Shown here piece after piece: positions 25,575 through 38,818 of a DNA stretch of 48,451 nt. Position 1 is the stretch's first letter; the number at the start of each line of letters is the position of its first letter. The translations under genes and the position numbers were made by a program. Origin of the DNA: Alphaproteobacteria bacterium (GTDB lineage: Bacteria > Pseudomonadota > Alphaproteobacteria > JAJFFI01); NCBI GenBank assembly GCA_030066595.1, contig JASJBI010000067.1, positions 1-48,451 on the forward strand, read 5' to 3'. The notes under the pieces were generated by a model that did not search any database, was not told the origin of the DNA, and saw only the letters and a list, made by a program, of their open reading frames with translations.

Positions 25575-27056
25575 TCATCTCGAAATGCGCAGCTGCGACA
25601 GGTCGTTGGCAACCTCCTTGAACACTTGCTTCAGTGCATCCGAATCGGGTGCGTACTGGTAGAAAGGCGCTTCTTCGCCGGAGGCAACCTGCTTCATGAG
25701 CGTCTGCAGGTCCGTACCCGCGTTGGCGAACTGGATGGCGTAGATCAAGACGCCTTCCGCCTTGATGGCGTTGGCAACTTGCCGGAGCCGGTCGTCGGCC
25801 CCCGGATCCTCCTCGGTGCCTTGGGCATCCGAGCCATAGCCGAACACCGTCTTGTAGCCGTCGCCCGAACCGCCGTAGTTCTCGCCATCGGTCAGCAGCA
25901 CGATGGCCTGCGTACGCCGGCCCGGCGGGTCGACCTCCGCCTCCGTGAACGGGGCATCCGGCATCAGCACGCGCCATCCCCAGGCCAGCCCGCCCGGGAT
26001 GTTGGTGGTGCCCTTGGGATTGGTCAGCTCGTTGATCGCGTCGATCGTGTCCGACTTGTCACTCTGCAGCGCCGTGATGCCGTGGCTGAGGCAGGGGGTG
26101 CATTCGTTGTCGTCGACCGCCATCGGACATTTGCCCGGCGATATCGGCTCGCCTTGGTCCGGGTGAATGAACTCCCAAGCCGGCCAGTCCTTGCCGTTGA
26201 CGCCGCGGATCGGGCCGAGCGCCGTGTCTGCGTCGTTGTCGATGTCGTCATCCCAGAAGCGCATGAACACGCAGCCCTTCCAGCCGTCCGGCGGCGCGGA
26301 CAAGAGCGGGACGGGCGAGTTGTTGACGTTGTGGACGATCGACTGCGCCACGCCGGTGATCGGGTGGAAGAACGGATCGACGCCCTCGACCGTGTTCTGG
26401 GTGAAATCAAAGGTCGTGCCGTTGCGGGTGATATTGACCTTGCCGTTCCAGGGCACGATGCCGATTTTCAACAGGGGCTTGGTTTCGTCGTCGCCGAACA
26501 GGATCTCGACCATTTCCTTGGCCGCGGCGCGGGCCGCCTCAATGCGGGTGTCGCTGCCAGGTCCCGGCGCGTCCCAGCCCATCGAGCCCGACATGTCCAT
26601 GGCCAGCACGACCTCTAAGAGCTCGGTCTGGCGCGTGATTTCGGACGTTGACGAGACGGTCAGCGTCTCGAAGCCGAGGATGCGCATGAAACTGGTCTCG
26701 ATGGTCGCGCTGGCGGACAGCGTCAGGACCTCGTCGTTTTGCTCGACGGTCGAGAAATTGGGTCCGTCAACCGTGGCGCCCATGAATCCGGGCGGGAAGT
26801 TGGATTCGAAGTACATGCGGATGTCATCGTCGCGCGTCGGCGAATACATGACACGCGCGCCGGCGAGCCCGGCGGCGTCCAACGCACTGGACAGCCGAGA
26901 CTGGAGAAGATAGCCGCGGATGGCGTCCACGCTGATGCCAACCGCGGCCGACAGCACGATGATGCCGGCGCCAAGGAACACCGCCATCGCGCCGCTCTCG
27001 TCCCTCAGCGCGGCCTGCGCGGTCTGCCGGATCTTGTTGAAGAATCTACGGGACAC
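25575..27056 (-). CDS. TadG-like pilus assembly protein with VWA domain
   Basis: The 493-residue product begins with a basic segment and one hydrophobic helix (about 24-45) preceded by RDESGAMAVF, the usual processing-like region of TadE/TadG pseudopilins, followed by the Tad N-terminal domain that ends near residue 130. A von Willebrand A domain begins near 148, with the metal-ion site D154-x-S156-x-S158 (MDMSGSMG). The VWA is interrupted by a long insert (about 200-340) with five Cys, including GKCPMAVDDNECTPC. The later VWA strands contain IVLLTDGENY. GTG 27056 has GAGG 7 nt upstream; the frame extends to 27125 without a convincing start. It is divergent from two TadE-like genes, but the ATPase and secretin genes of a Tad system are not in view. 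Confidence 0.88.
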   Translation of the reverse strand: MSRRFFNKIRQTAQAALRDESGAMAVFLGAGIIVLSAAVGISVDAIRGYLLQSRLSSALDAAGLAGARVMYSPTRDDDIRMYFESNFPPGFMGATVDGPNFSTVEQNDEVLTLSASATIETSFMRILGFETLTVSSTSEITRQTELLEVVLAMDMSGSMGWDAPGPGSDTRIEAARAAAKEMVEILFGDDETKPLLKIGIVPWNGKVNITRNGTTFDFTQNTVEGVDPFFHPITGVAQSIVHNVNNSPVPLLSAPPDGWKGCVFMRFWDDDIDNDADTALGPIRGVNGKDWPAWEFIHPDQGEPISPGKCPMAVDDNECTPCLSHGITALQSDKSDTIDAINELTNPKGTTNIPGGLAWGWRVLMPDAPFTEAEVDPPGRRTQAIVLLTDGENYGGSGDGYKTVFGYGSDAQGTEEDPGADDRLRQVANAIKAEGVLIYAIQFANAGTDLQTLMKQVASGEEAPFYQYAPDSDALKQVFKEVANDLSQLRISR

Positions 27057-27348
27057 CAGAACACCTCGTCCATTGGACTCCGGGACTCGCAAGTGCACCC
27101 GTTCTAACCGGCCAACCGTTAACACTCCGTTAACAGTAAAGACAAGTTAAACGAAATATGGAGGGCATTATTGGCAATTATGTGGAAAATAAAGTAAGAT
27201 CTGCCTCAAAATTTTGAGCATACAATAATTCTAGAATTCTCTACAAATTGCTTGTCGTGTATAGACCTCGTGTTTACCGATTTTTAACGCTTTGGCCTAA
27301 TTCTCATGAACCTGTGCGAAGCACCGTGGGATCGCATCGGAGCAGCGC
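27057..27348. promoter_or_regulatory. AT-rich divergent promoter region of the Tad-like genes
   Basis: This is the most AT-rich stretch after that upstream of uvrA and must hold both divergent promoters. It contains two perfect palindromes: a 14-bp CTCAAAATTTTGAG at 27205-27218 and a 12-bp AATTCTAGAATT at 27227-27238, with centres 21 bp apart. AAGTTAAAC at 27144-27152 is shared with the AT-rich region at 34134. No -35/-10 pair could be set with certainty. Confidence 0.6.
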
Positions 27349-27966
27349 ATGCGCATGAGACGCTTGACCGGTTTTGGCCTGATACGTCGCGCCCTCGGCT
27401 GCCGAAAGGGGGTCTCGTCGACCGAGTTCATCTTGGTCGCGCCCTTCGTGTTTCTGCTGATCACCGGCGTGATCGATCTGATGCTTGTCATGTTCGTGAA
27501 CTCGCTGATGGAAGGCGGCCTGCGCGACGCCTCCCGGCTCGGGCGCACCGGTTTCGAGCCCGCCGCGATTTCCCGCGAGGAGGCGATCGCCGAGATGGTC
27601 TCGAACGCCACGATCGGCCTGGTCGACATGAACGAGGTGCAGATCGCCTACACCATCTATCCAAGCTTCGAAGACATCGGCAAGCCCGAGCCCTTCGAGG
27701 ATCAGGATCCGTTCAACGAAACATACGATCTCGGCGAGCCCTTCACCGATACCAACGGCAACGGCCAGTGGGATGCGGACATGGGCGCCGCCGGTCTCGG
27801 CGGTCCGGGCGATGTGGTGCTGTACCAGATCAGCTATGACTGGACCCTGTTGACGCCACTGCTGCCGCAGCTGCTGACCGGCGGCAGCACGGTCTCGCTG
27901 GCGGCCAGCGTGGCCGTGCGCAACGAGCCCTGGGCTACGCCGCCGCCGCCGTTGGGCGGGGGCTAG
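27349..27966 (+). CDS. TadE-like pilus-associated protein with Ca-loop-like motif
   Basis: The 205-residue product has the TadE/TadG architecture: a short basic N-terminus, the GVSSTEFILVAPFVFLLI processing and membrane segment (about 20-50), and a periplasmic domain. Within that domain, FTDTNGNGQWDADMG has D-x-N-x-N-x-Q-x-D spacing, matching an EF-hand/dockerin-type calcium loop, which is not usual for TadE. An acidic insert precedes it. ATG 27349 has CGGAG upstream, with a second ATG two codons later. It starts a two-gene unit with the next TadE-like gene, 4 nt apart. Confidence 0.85.
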   Translation: MRMRRLTGFGLIRRALGCRKGVSSTEFILVAPFVFLLITGVIDLMLVMFVNSLMEGGLRDASRLGRTGFEPAAISREEAIAEMVSNATIGLVDMNEVQIAYTIYPSFEDIGKPEPFEDQDPFNETYDLGEPFTDTNGNGQWDADMGAAGLGGPGDVVLYQISYDWTLLTPLLPQLLTGGSTVSLAASVAVRNEPWATPPPPLGGG

Positions 27967-27970
27967 GCCC

Positions 27971-28543
27971 ATGCTGCGCTTTCTGAGACGCGTCCTGATC
28001 AAGGACCGACGCGGCGGCGTCATGATCGAAGCCGCCGTGATCATGCCGTTCATTCTGATGGTCATGCTGGGCGGCGTGGAGATCGTGCGTTTCGCGCTGT
28101 TGCAGCAGAAGCTGAACCGGACGGCCGTGTCCATGGCGGACTTGGTGGCCCAGGCCGAGACCCTGACCACCGCGGACCTGGATTCCCTGTTCGTCGCCGT
28201 CAACTTCGTCACCAAGCCCTTCGACATCGGTCCCAACGGCCGTGTGATCGTCTCGTCGATCAGCGCGACGGGCACCGCCCCGCCGGTGATCGATTGGCAG
28301 CGCGCCGGCAACGGGGGCAACCCGTCGATCACAAGCGAACTCGGCGACGCCGGCGAAGACGCGGCCTTGCCGTCGGGTTTCATTGTGCGTCCCGGCGAGA
28401 GCGTGATCTTCGCCGAGGTGGTCTACGACTTCGAGCCGTTCATATTCCCGCAGTTCTTGTCGGCACAGCGGCTGCGCCACCGGGCCATGTTCCGGCCCCG
28501 CTTCGGCGCCCTGTCCGAGCTCCAGGATCCGCCGCCGTCCTAA
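27971..28543 (+). CDS. TadE-like pilus-associated protein
   Basis: This 190-residue product has a basic start, the typical RRGGVMIEAAVIMPFILMVMLGG segment with the Glu of a pseudopilin-type helix, and a periplasmic beta-rich remainder ending in a Tyr/Phe/Pro-rich region. It follows the first TadE-like gene by 4 nt, so translation is probably coupled. TadE-family proteins are minor pseudopilin-like components of Flp/Tad pili. Together with the divergent VWA protein it forms a three-gene TadE/E/G island without the core assembly ATPase. It converges on coaD with a 33-nt gap and no clear terminator. Confidence 0.87.
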   Translation: MLRFLRRVLIKDRRGGVMIEAAVIMPFILMVMLGGVEIVRFALLQQKLNRTAVSMADLVAQAETLTTADLDSLFVAVNFVTKPFDIGPNGRVIVSSISATGTAPPVIDWQRAGNGGNPSITSELGDAGEDAALPSGFIVRPGESVIFAEVVYDFEPFIFPQFLSAQRLRHRAMFRPRFGALSELQDPPPS

Positions 28544-28576
28544 TCCGAAGTGTGTTTCGCGGTCCGCGCCGCCCTC

Positions 28577-29086
28577 TCAGCCACCGGCTGCCAGGCGCGC
28601 GTCGACATGCGCGGCCACCCGCGACGAAACGAAGCTCGAGATATCGCCGCCTAGCCTGGCGATTTCCTTGACGAAGCGCGAGGAGATGAACTGGTGGCGC
28701 TCCGAGGCCATCAGGAAGACCGTTTCCACATCCGGATTGAGCCGCGCATTCATGCCCGCCATCTGGAATTCGTACTCGAAGTCCGAGACGGCGCGTAGCC
28801 CGCGGATGATCACGGAGGCGCCGAGCTCCGCGACGAACCGCATCAGCAGCGTGTCGAAGGACAGGACTTGGACCCGGCCGCCCGTTTCCGGCGGCAGCGC
28901 CGCCAACTCCTCCTCGATCATCTGGACCCGTTCGTCGAGTACGAACATGGGACCTTTGCCGTCACTGTCGGCAACCGCCACGATCAGCCGGTCCACCACG
29001 CTGGTGGCCCGCGTGATGATGTCCATATGCCCGTTGGTAATCGGGTCGAACGTGCCTGGATACACGCCCGTCCGCGGTTCGCTCAT
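28577..29086 (-). CDS. coaD: Phosphopantetheine adenylyltransferase
   Basis: CoaD transfers AMP from ATP to 4'-phosphopantetheine, the fourth step of coenzyme A synthesis, in the cytoplasm. The N-terminal nucleotidyltransferase motif YPGTFDPITNGH (TxGH type) and the C-terminal ISSRFVKEIA motif (ISSTxxR-like) are both present, along with the IIRGLRAVSDFEYE substrate-binding segment. The length of 169 residues is typical. It lies 23 nt after gyrA on the same strand, the usual alphaproteobacterial arrangement, and is probably co-transcribed with it. ATG 29086 is well placed after a GGGGGA site. Confidence 0.97.
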   Translation of the reverse strand: MSEPRTGVYPGTFDPITNGHMDIITRATSVVDRLIVAVADSDGKGPMFVLDERVQMIEEELAALPPETGGRVQVLSFDTLLMRFVAELGASVIIRGLRAVSDFEYEFQMAGMNARLNPDVETVFLMASERHQFISSRFVKEIARLGGDISSFVSSRVAAHVDARLAAGG

Positions 29087-29109
29087 GTCTCCCCCTCTAC
29101 GGCCGTCCG

Positions 29110-31836
<2,727 letters not shown>

Positions 31837-31860
31837 GAAGCGTTGGCCTCTAAACAGCGA

Positions 31861-31918
31861 TCCGGCCGTACCGGGACGGCCGGACAGCCGGCAGAAACGC
31901 GTTCACGCGTGCTGCCGG
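31861..31918 (-). promoter_or_regulatory. Two adjacent hairpins in the gyrA leader
   Basis: On the minus strand, TCCGGCCGT/ACGGCCGGA (31861-31869 with 31876-31884, 9-bp stem, 6-nt loop) lies 25 nt from the gyrA start, and CCGGCAG/CTGCCGG (31888-31894 with 31912-31918) with an inner ACGCG/CGCGT lies directly beside it. They sit between the ssb stop and gyrA start. They could be the ssb terminator, a gyrA leader structure or supercoiling-sensitive cruciforms. No U-tract follows. Confidence 0.5.
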
Positions 31919-31998
31919 AATATAGGCGATCGCCCGCGCGCAAACAACAAAGGGCGTGCCATTGCGCGCGCCGAGGCAGGGTACATCCGAACTCTAGA

Positions 31999-32460
31999 TC
32001 AAAACGGAATCTCGTCGTCGAAATCGGCGCCGCCGCCGCTGGATCCGCCGCCGCTTGGGCCGCCCGCGCCGCCGGTGTCCTCCATGGCGCGGCCCGTGTC
32101 GCCGCCGCCGCGGGAATCGAGCATGGTCAGCGAGCCGCGGAAACGCTGCAGCACCACCTCGGTTGTATAGCGCTCCTGGCCCGACTGATCGGTCCATTTG
32201 CGGGTCTGAAGCTGGCCCTCGACATAGAGCTTCGAACCCTTGCGGGTGTACTTCTCGACCACGTCGATGAGCCGATCGTCGAAGATCACCACGCGGTGCC
32301 ATTCAGTGCGCTCGCGGCGCTCGCCGCTGCCCCGGTCGGTCCAGGATTCGGAGGTCGCGAGCGACAGATTCGCGACCCGGTTGCCGTTCTGCATGGTGCG
32401 GATTTCCGGGTCCCGGCCCAGATTGCCAATCAGAATCACCTTGTTGACGCTGCCCGACAT
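31999..32460 (-). CDS. ssb: Single-stranded DNA-binding protein
   Basis: SSB coats single-stranded DNA and recruits repair and replication proteins. ATG 32460 follows AGGGAAG and gives 153 residues. The N-terminal OB fold (about 1-108) includes the SSB-like [17 protein letters not shown] start and aromatic DNA-contact positions such as W in ESWTDR and TEWHRVV. A Gly-rich linker follows, and the protein ends in DFDDEIPF, the conserved acidic tip that binds partner proteins. The longer frame to 32619 is not used. It is upstream of gyrA on the same strand and divergent from the GFA-family gene. The uvrA-ssb-gyrA arrangement is familiar from alphaproteobacteria, here with two genes inserted between ssb and uvrA. 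I saw no GTTC-N7-GTTC LexA site upstream. Confidence 0.96.
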   Translation of the reverse strand: MSGSVNKVILIGNLGRDPEIRTMQNGNRVANLSLATSESWTDRGSGERRERTEWHRVVIFDDRLIDVVEKYTRKGSKLYVEGQLQTRKWTDQSGQERYTTEVVLQRFRGSLTMLDSRGGGDTGRAMEDTGGAGGPSGGGSSGGGADFDDEIPF

Positions 32461-32594
32461 GTCGCTTCCCTTTCTGGCCCCGCTCTCCCCGACGTCGGGG
32501 CACTCTACATGGCCTCTGCCGCGCCGCGCAACCGAAGCTGGCGGTGGCGCCGGGAAGCGATCATGATGCCCGACCGTCTGACAAAAGGGGGACC

Positions 32595-33077
32595 ATGGCG
32601 ATGCGGCTGGACGGATCATGTCATTGCGGGGCGGTGCGGTTCTCGCTCGATTCGGAGACGCCCTACCCGTTCATGCACTGCTACTGCTCGATCTGCCGCA
32701 AGACGGCGGGCGGCGGCGGATACGCCATCAACATCATGGGCAGGGCCGAGACCTTGCAGGTCCGGGGCAAGGACAAGCTGTCCGTCTACCAGGCCCGTAT
32801 GGGAGACGAGCTCAGCCCCTGCCGGCGGCATTTCTGTCGGGTTTGCGGCAGCGCGCTGTGGATCTCGGATCCACGCTGGCCCGACTGGGTCTATCCCCAG
32901 GCCTCGGCCATCGATACGCCGCTGCCGCGGCCGCCGGAGCTGGTGCACCTCATGCTAAAGTTTGCGGCCCCCTGGGTGGAGGTCCCAGAGGGCCACGGTT
33001 CGGCTGTTTTTCAAGAGTATCCGGATATCTCGATCGAGGACTGGCACCGGCAGCGGGGGCTCCACGGAGACCCGTGA
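32595..33077 (+). CDS. GFA-family zinc protein
   Basis: The 160-residue product belongs to the GFA (glutathione-dependent formaldehyde-activating, CENP-V-like) family, which holds zinc in a beta-tent fold. Zinc cysteine sets are visible: CHC near residues 9-11, HCYCSIC near 29-34, and CRVCG near residue 85. Many family members have no demonstrated formaldehyde activity, so a specific role is not claimed. ATG 32595 follows a GGGGGA site, with a second ATG two codons later. It is divergent from ssb and convergent with the pentapeptide-repeat gene, and its 3' end lies inside a long hairpin. Confidence 0.88.
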   Translation: MAMRLDGSCHCGAVRFSLDSETPYPFMHCYCSICRKTAGGGGYAINIMGRAETLQVRGKDKLSVYQARMGDELSPCRRHFCRVCGSALWISDPRWPDWVYPQASAIDTPLPRPPELVHLMLKFAAPWVEVPEGHGSAVFQEYPDISIEDWHRQRGLHGDP

Positions 33078-33095
33078 AATCCCTGGAGCCCCCGC
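33053..33095. terminator. Perfect 12-bp hairpin between convergent genes
   Basis: GCGGGGGCTCCA (33053-33064) and TGGAGCCCCCGC (33084-33095) form a perfect stem with a 19-nt loop that holds the GFA stop codon. It lies between the convergent GFA and pentapeptide-repeat genes and probably acts as a bidirectional terminator. There is no T-tract on either side. Confidence 0.55.
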
Positions 33096-33105
33096 CCCGG
33101 TGGGC

Positions 33106-33909
33106 TCAGTCCGCCTCGGCCAGCTGGGTGCTGGCAGGCGAGTTTGGGCGGGGGGTTAATCCGCCCAGACTGACCGAGGCGAGCTGCGCCTGGGTAACGC
33201 GGGCACCGGAGAGGTCGGCACTCAGCAGCACGGCGCCGTCGAGGAGCGCACCGGTCAAATCGGCCTGCGCCAGCTGGGCCCGCTCGAGATCCGCCTGACG
33301 GAGGTTGGCGAAATTGAGCTCGGTCGAGACCAGGTAGGTGCGGCGCAGGCGCGCACCCTCGAGCTTGGTGCCGTTCAGGATGGCACCGCTCAGGATGGCA
33401 CCGGTAAGGTCGGCGTCCGTGAGATCCGCGCCGCTGAGATCGGCGCCCGCAAGGTTTGCCCCCTGGAGGTTGGCTCCCCGAAGATCGCTGTTGCGAAGGT
33501 CGGCCTCGACCAGATGCGCGCCGGACAGGTTGGCCTCGCGCAGGTTGGTGGCGCTGAGATCGGCCTTGGTCAGGCGGGCGCCCAAGAGCCAGCTCTCGCT
33601 GAGGTCGGCGCCGCGCAGGTCGGCTTCGCACAGATTGGCGTTAATCAAATTGGCCCCGGACAGCTCGGCCTTCCGCAGGTTGGCCTTGCTGAGATAGGTG
33701 TGATGCAGGTTGGCCTCGGCCAGCTGGGCCGCGCTCAGATCGCAGCCCGGGCACATCTGGGTGCGCTTGAGCTGGACCACGCTGTCTTCTTCGAATGCGT
33801 GTGCCTTGCCGGTGATCACCAGCAGGCCGAGCAAGAAGGCCGCGACCACCAGCAGGGTCATGGACGTCGAAACGAGGATGGTGGCGTGGACTGCGATCTG
33901 CCTGATCAT
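33106..33909 (-). CDS. Exported pentapeptide-repeat protein
   Basis: ATG 33909 has a perfect AGGAGG 7 nt upstream and opens a 267-residue protein. A hydrophobic export segment (about 5-37) ends near AHAF, and a short region with a CPGCDLS motif leads into about 30 tandem pentapeptides of the A(D/N)LxX type (about 55-235), which form a right-handed four-sided beta-helix. The C-terminus is Ser/Pro-rich. Pentapeptide proteins such as Qnr and MfpA bind gyrase, but this one has an export signal and so is expected outside the cytoplasm, making that role unlikely despite gyrA lying nearby. A TTG two codons upstream is less likely. A 7-bp inverted repeat lies about 31 nt upstream of the start. Confidence 0.88.
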   Translation of the reverse strand: MIRQIAVHATILVSTSMTLLVVAAFLLGLLVITGKAHAFEEDSVVQLKRTQMCPGCDLSAAQLAEANLHHTYLSKANLRKAELSGANLINANLCEADLRGADLSESWLLGARLTKADLSATNLREANLSGAHLVEADLRNSDLRGANLQGANLAGADLSGADLTDADLTGAILSGAILNGTKLEGARLRRTYLVSTELNFANLRQADLERAQLAQADLTGALLDGAVLLSADLSGARVTQAQLASVSLGGLTPRPNSPASTQLAEAD

Positions 33910-34290
33910 TTTCAAACCTCCTACCTGGGGCCTCTTGGCGGGGTTCTGTCCTCGAACCCCTTGAAGTCACTAGGTTTTAAACTCGCCGATAAACGTCTCA
34001 TCAAAATCGTGAGACATTTATACATGATTTGGCTCACAATTGTCAAGCGTTTTATCTAATTTTATTTAGTCACAACTTGTCCTTTATTTAAGCTGTATTT
34101 GATTTTAATTTGATGTAAATTTGTCTAAAATTTAAGTTAAACTTTAGCGACCTGGCGGGCGCGCCCTGCGGCGCCGTGCGGTCCCCCGGTCGCTGGGCCG
34201 CGAATCCGAGTCGCCTTCGCCGTCGCCGCCGCCTATATTGCGGGGAGAGGCCGCCAGGCTTCCCTGCCCGCCCCGCCCGATCGGATCTGG
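33910..34290. promoter_or_regulatory. AT-rich divergent region between the pentapeptide gene and uvrA
   Basis: Roughly 380 nt with sharply changing composition: 33960-34143 is the most AT-rich segment of the window, while 34144-34290 returns to high GC just before uvrA. GGGGTTC/GAACCCC (33940-33946 with 33954-33960) is a perfect inverted repeat beside the pentapeptide ribosome site, and TAAATTT/AAATTTA (34116-34122 with 34128-34134) is another. ATTTAAGTTAAA occurs at 34130-34141. No direct-repeat SOS box was found. Confidence 0.55.
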
Positions 34291-37236
<2,946 letters not shown>

Positions 37237-37354
37237 CGCAGTCTTCTTGCCTGCCCGGAACACGCTTTGGTAATTGGCTTTCCTTAGACTGTGATCGTCC
37301 GGGCCAGCCGCATTTGCGCATCGGCGTCTGACCCCCCGGCGTGGGATCTCCAGT

Positions 37355-38818
37355 ATGCACCTGACCCTCGACCGTTTCGGCGCAATCACCGATGTCCGGC
37401 GGGACGATGTATGGCCGGCCGGGCGCCTTGCCGCCGAGGTGGCACGGCGCGCGGCCATCCTGGGCCTGCGGGGGCTGGCGCCGGGCGGCTATGCGCTGAT
37501 CGCCCATGGCGGCACGCCGGCGTTCTTCGCCGATCTGTTCGCGACCTGGCGGGCGGGCGCCTGCGCTGTCTGTATTAATCCGGGCGTGACCAAGGGCGAG
37601 CTGGCGACGCTGGTCGATTTCACAGCGCCCGCCGCCGTGCTGGTCGATGGCGACGGTGCCGGCCCGGATACCGAGGGTCTGCCGGTCCCGGTGCTGGATC
37701 ACGGGCGCGAGCCGGACGCGCCCCACGCATCCGAGGGAAACGGCGCCTTGTCCCTCGACGACCCGGCCGTGATCCTCTTCACCTCAGGGACCACCGGCGA
37801 GCCCAAGGGCGTGGTGCATACGCACCGCTCGCTGCAGGCGCGCATCGCGCTCAACATCGTGGAGATTGGACAGACCCGTCTGTCCCGCACGCTCTCGGTG
37901 CTGCCGACGCATTTCGGCCACGGGTTGATCGGCAATTGCCTGTCGCCGCTGTTCGCCGGCGGGAATCTGTTTCTGGCCCCGGACATGGATTTCCGGAGCA
38001 TGGCCGCGCTCGGCAGCCTGCTCACGGACCGTGACATCGGCTTCATGAGTTCGGTGCCGTCCTTCTGGAAGATCGCCCTCAAGGCTGCCAAGCCGCCCGG
38101 CCGGGCAAGCCTCCAGCGGGTCCATATCGGCTCGGCCCCGCTCTCCTCCGGGCTCTGGCAGGATGTGATCGACTGGTCGGGCACCCGGAACGTGGCCAAC
38201 GCCTATGGCATCACCGAGACCGCCAATTGGACGGCCGGCGCCTCCGCCGCGGAGGGGCCGCCCGAGGACGGCTTGATCGGCCGGATGTGGGGCGGCAAGG
38301 CGGCCGTGCGAACCGAGGAGGGAGACATCCGCGCCCAGGGGACGGGCGAGATCCTGCTGCAGACCCCCAGCGTCATGCGTGGCTATTTCAGGCGGGACGA
38401 TCTCACGGCGGCAGTTCTCCGCGACGGCTGGTACCATACCGGCGATCTGGGCCGCATCGATCCGGACGGCACCTTGCGCTTGACCGGCCGGGCCAAGCAC
38501 GAGATCAATCGCGCCGGGATCAAGATCTCCCCCGAAGAGGTGGACCTGTTGCTGGAGTGTCATCCCCAGGTGGTCGAGGCCTGCAGCTTCGGCGTACCCG
38601 ACGAGATCAGCGGCGAGATCGTCGGCGCGGCCGTGCGGCTGGCGGACGGCGCGGACGTGGATGGCGCCGCGCTGCGGACCTGGTGCCTCGCGCGGATCAG
38701 GCGCGAGGGTGCGCCGGAGCGCTGGTACTTCCTGCCCGAGATCGCCAAGACCGACCGGGGCAAGATCGACCGCCTCGGGGTCCGGGACCGCTGTCTCGGG
38801 GAAGGAGGCGACCGATGA
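37355..38818 (+). CDS. AMP-forming acyl ligase (acyl-CoA/ACP synthetase family)
   Basis: The 487-residue product is an ANL-superfamily enzyme that activates a carboxylate with ATP to an acyl-adenylate and passes it to a thiol. The core motifs are intact: the P-loop-like LFTSGTTGEPKGVVHTH, the NAYGITETANW stretch, YHTGDLGRIDPDG, the hinge RAKHEINRAGIKISPEEVD and the catalytic lysine in KTDRGKIDR near the C-terminus. It is a stand-alone adenylation enzyme without a fused carrier. Its stop overlaps the GNAT start and the ACP follows directly, so the natural acceptor is likely the ACP rather than free CoA. Substrate preference cannot be read from the sequence. Start ATG 37355 is weakly supported by its ribosome site; nothing better is in frame. 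Confidence 0.93.
   Translation: MHLTLDRFGAITDVRRDDVWPAGRLAAEVARRAAILGLRGLAPGGYALIAHGGTPAFFADLFATWRAGACAVCINPGVTKGELATLVDFTAPAAVLVDGDGAGPDTEGLPVPVLDHGREPDAPHASEGNGALSLDDPAVILFTSGTTGEPKGVVHTHRSLQARIALNIVEIGQTRLSRTLSVLPTHFGHGLIGNCLSPLFAGGNLFLAPDMDFRSMAALGSLLTDRDIGFMSSVPSFWKIALKAAKPPGRASLQRVHIGSAPLSSGLWQDVIDWSGTRNVANAYGITETANWTAGASAAEGPPEDGLIGRMWGGKAAVRTEEGDIRAQGTGEILLQTPSVMRGYFRRDDLTAAVLRDGWYHTGDLGRIDPDGTLRLTGRAKHEINRAGIKISPEEVDLLLECHPQVVEACSFGVPDEISGEIVGAAVRLADGADVDGAALRTWCLARIRREGAPERWYFLPEIAKTDRGKIDRLGVRDRCLGEGGDR

Noticed and set aside
32244..34143. Pentapeptide-repeat protein as a gyrase-protection (Qnr-like) factor near gyrA
   Set aside because: The protein begins with an export signal, so it is not expected in the cytoplasm. 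Proximity to gyrA alone is not evidence.
33910..34290. SOS (LexA) box before uvrA and ssb
   Set aside because: No GTTC-N7-GTTC direct repeat was found upstream of uvrA or ssb; the only similar site is an inverted GTTC-N7-GAAC beside the pentapeptide gene.
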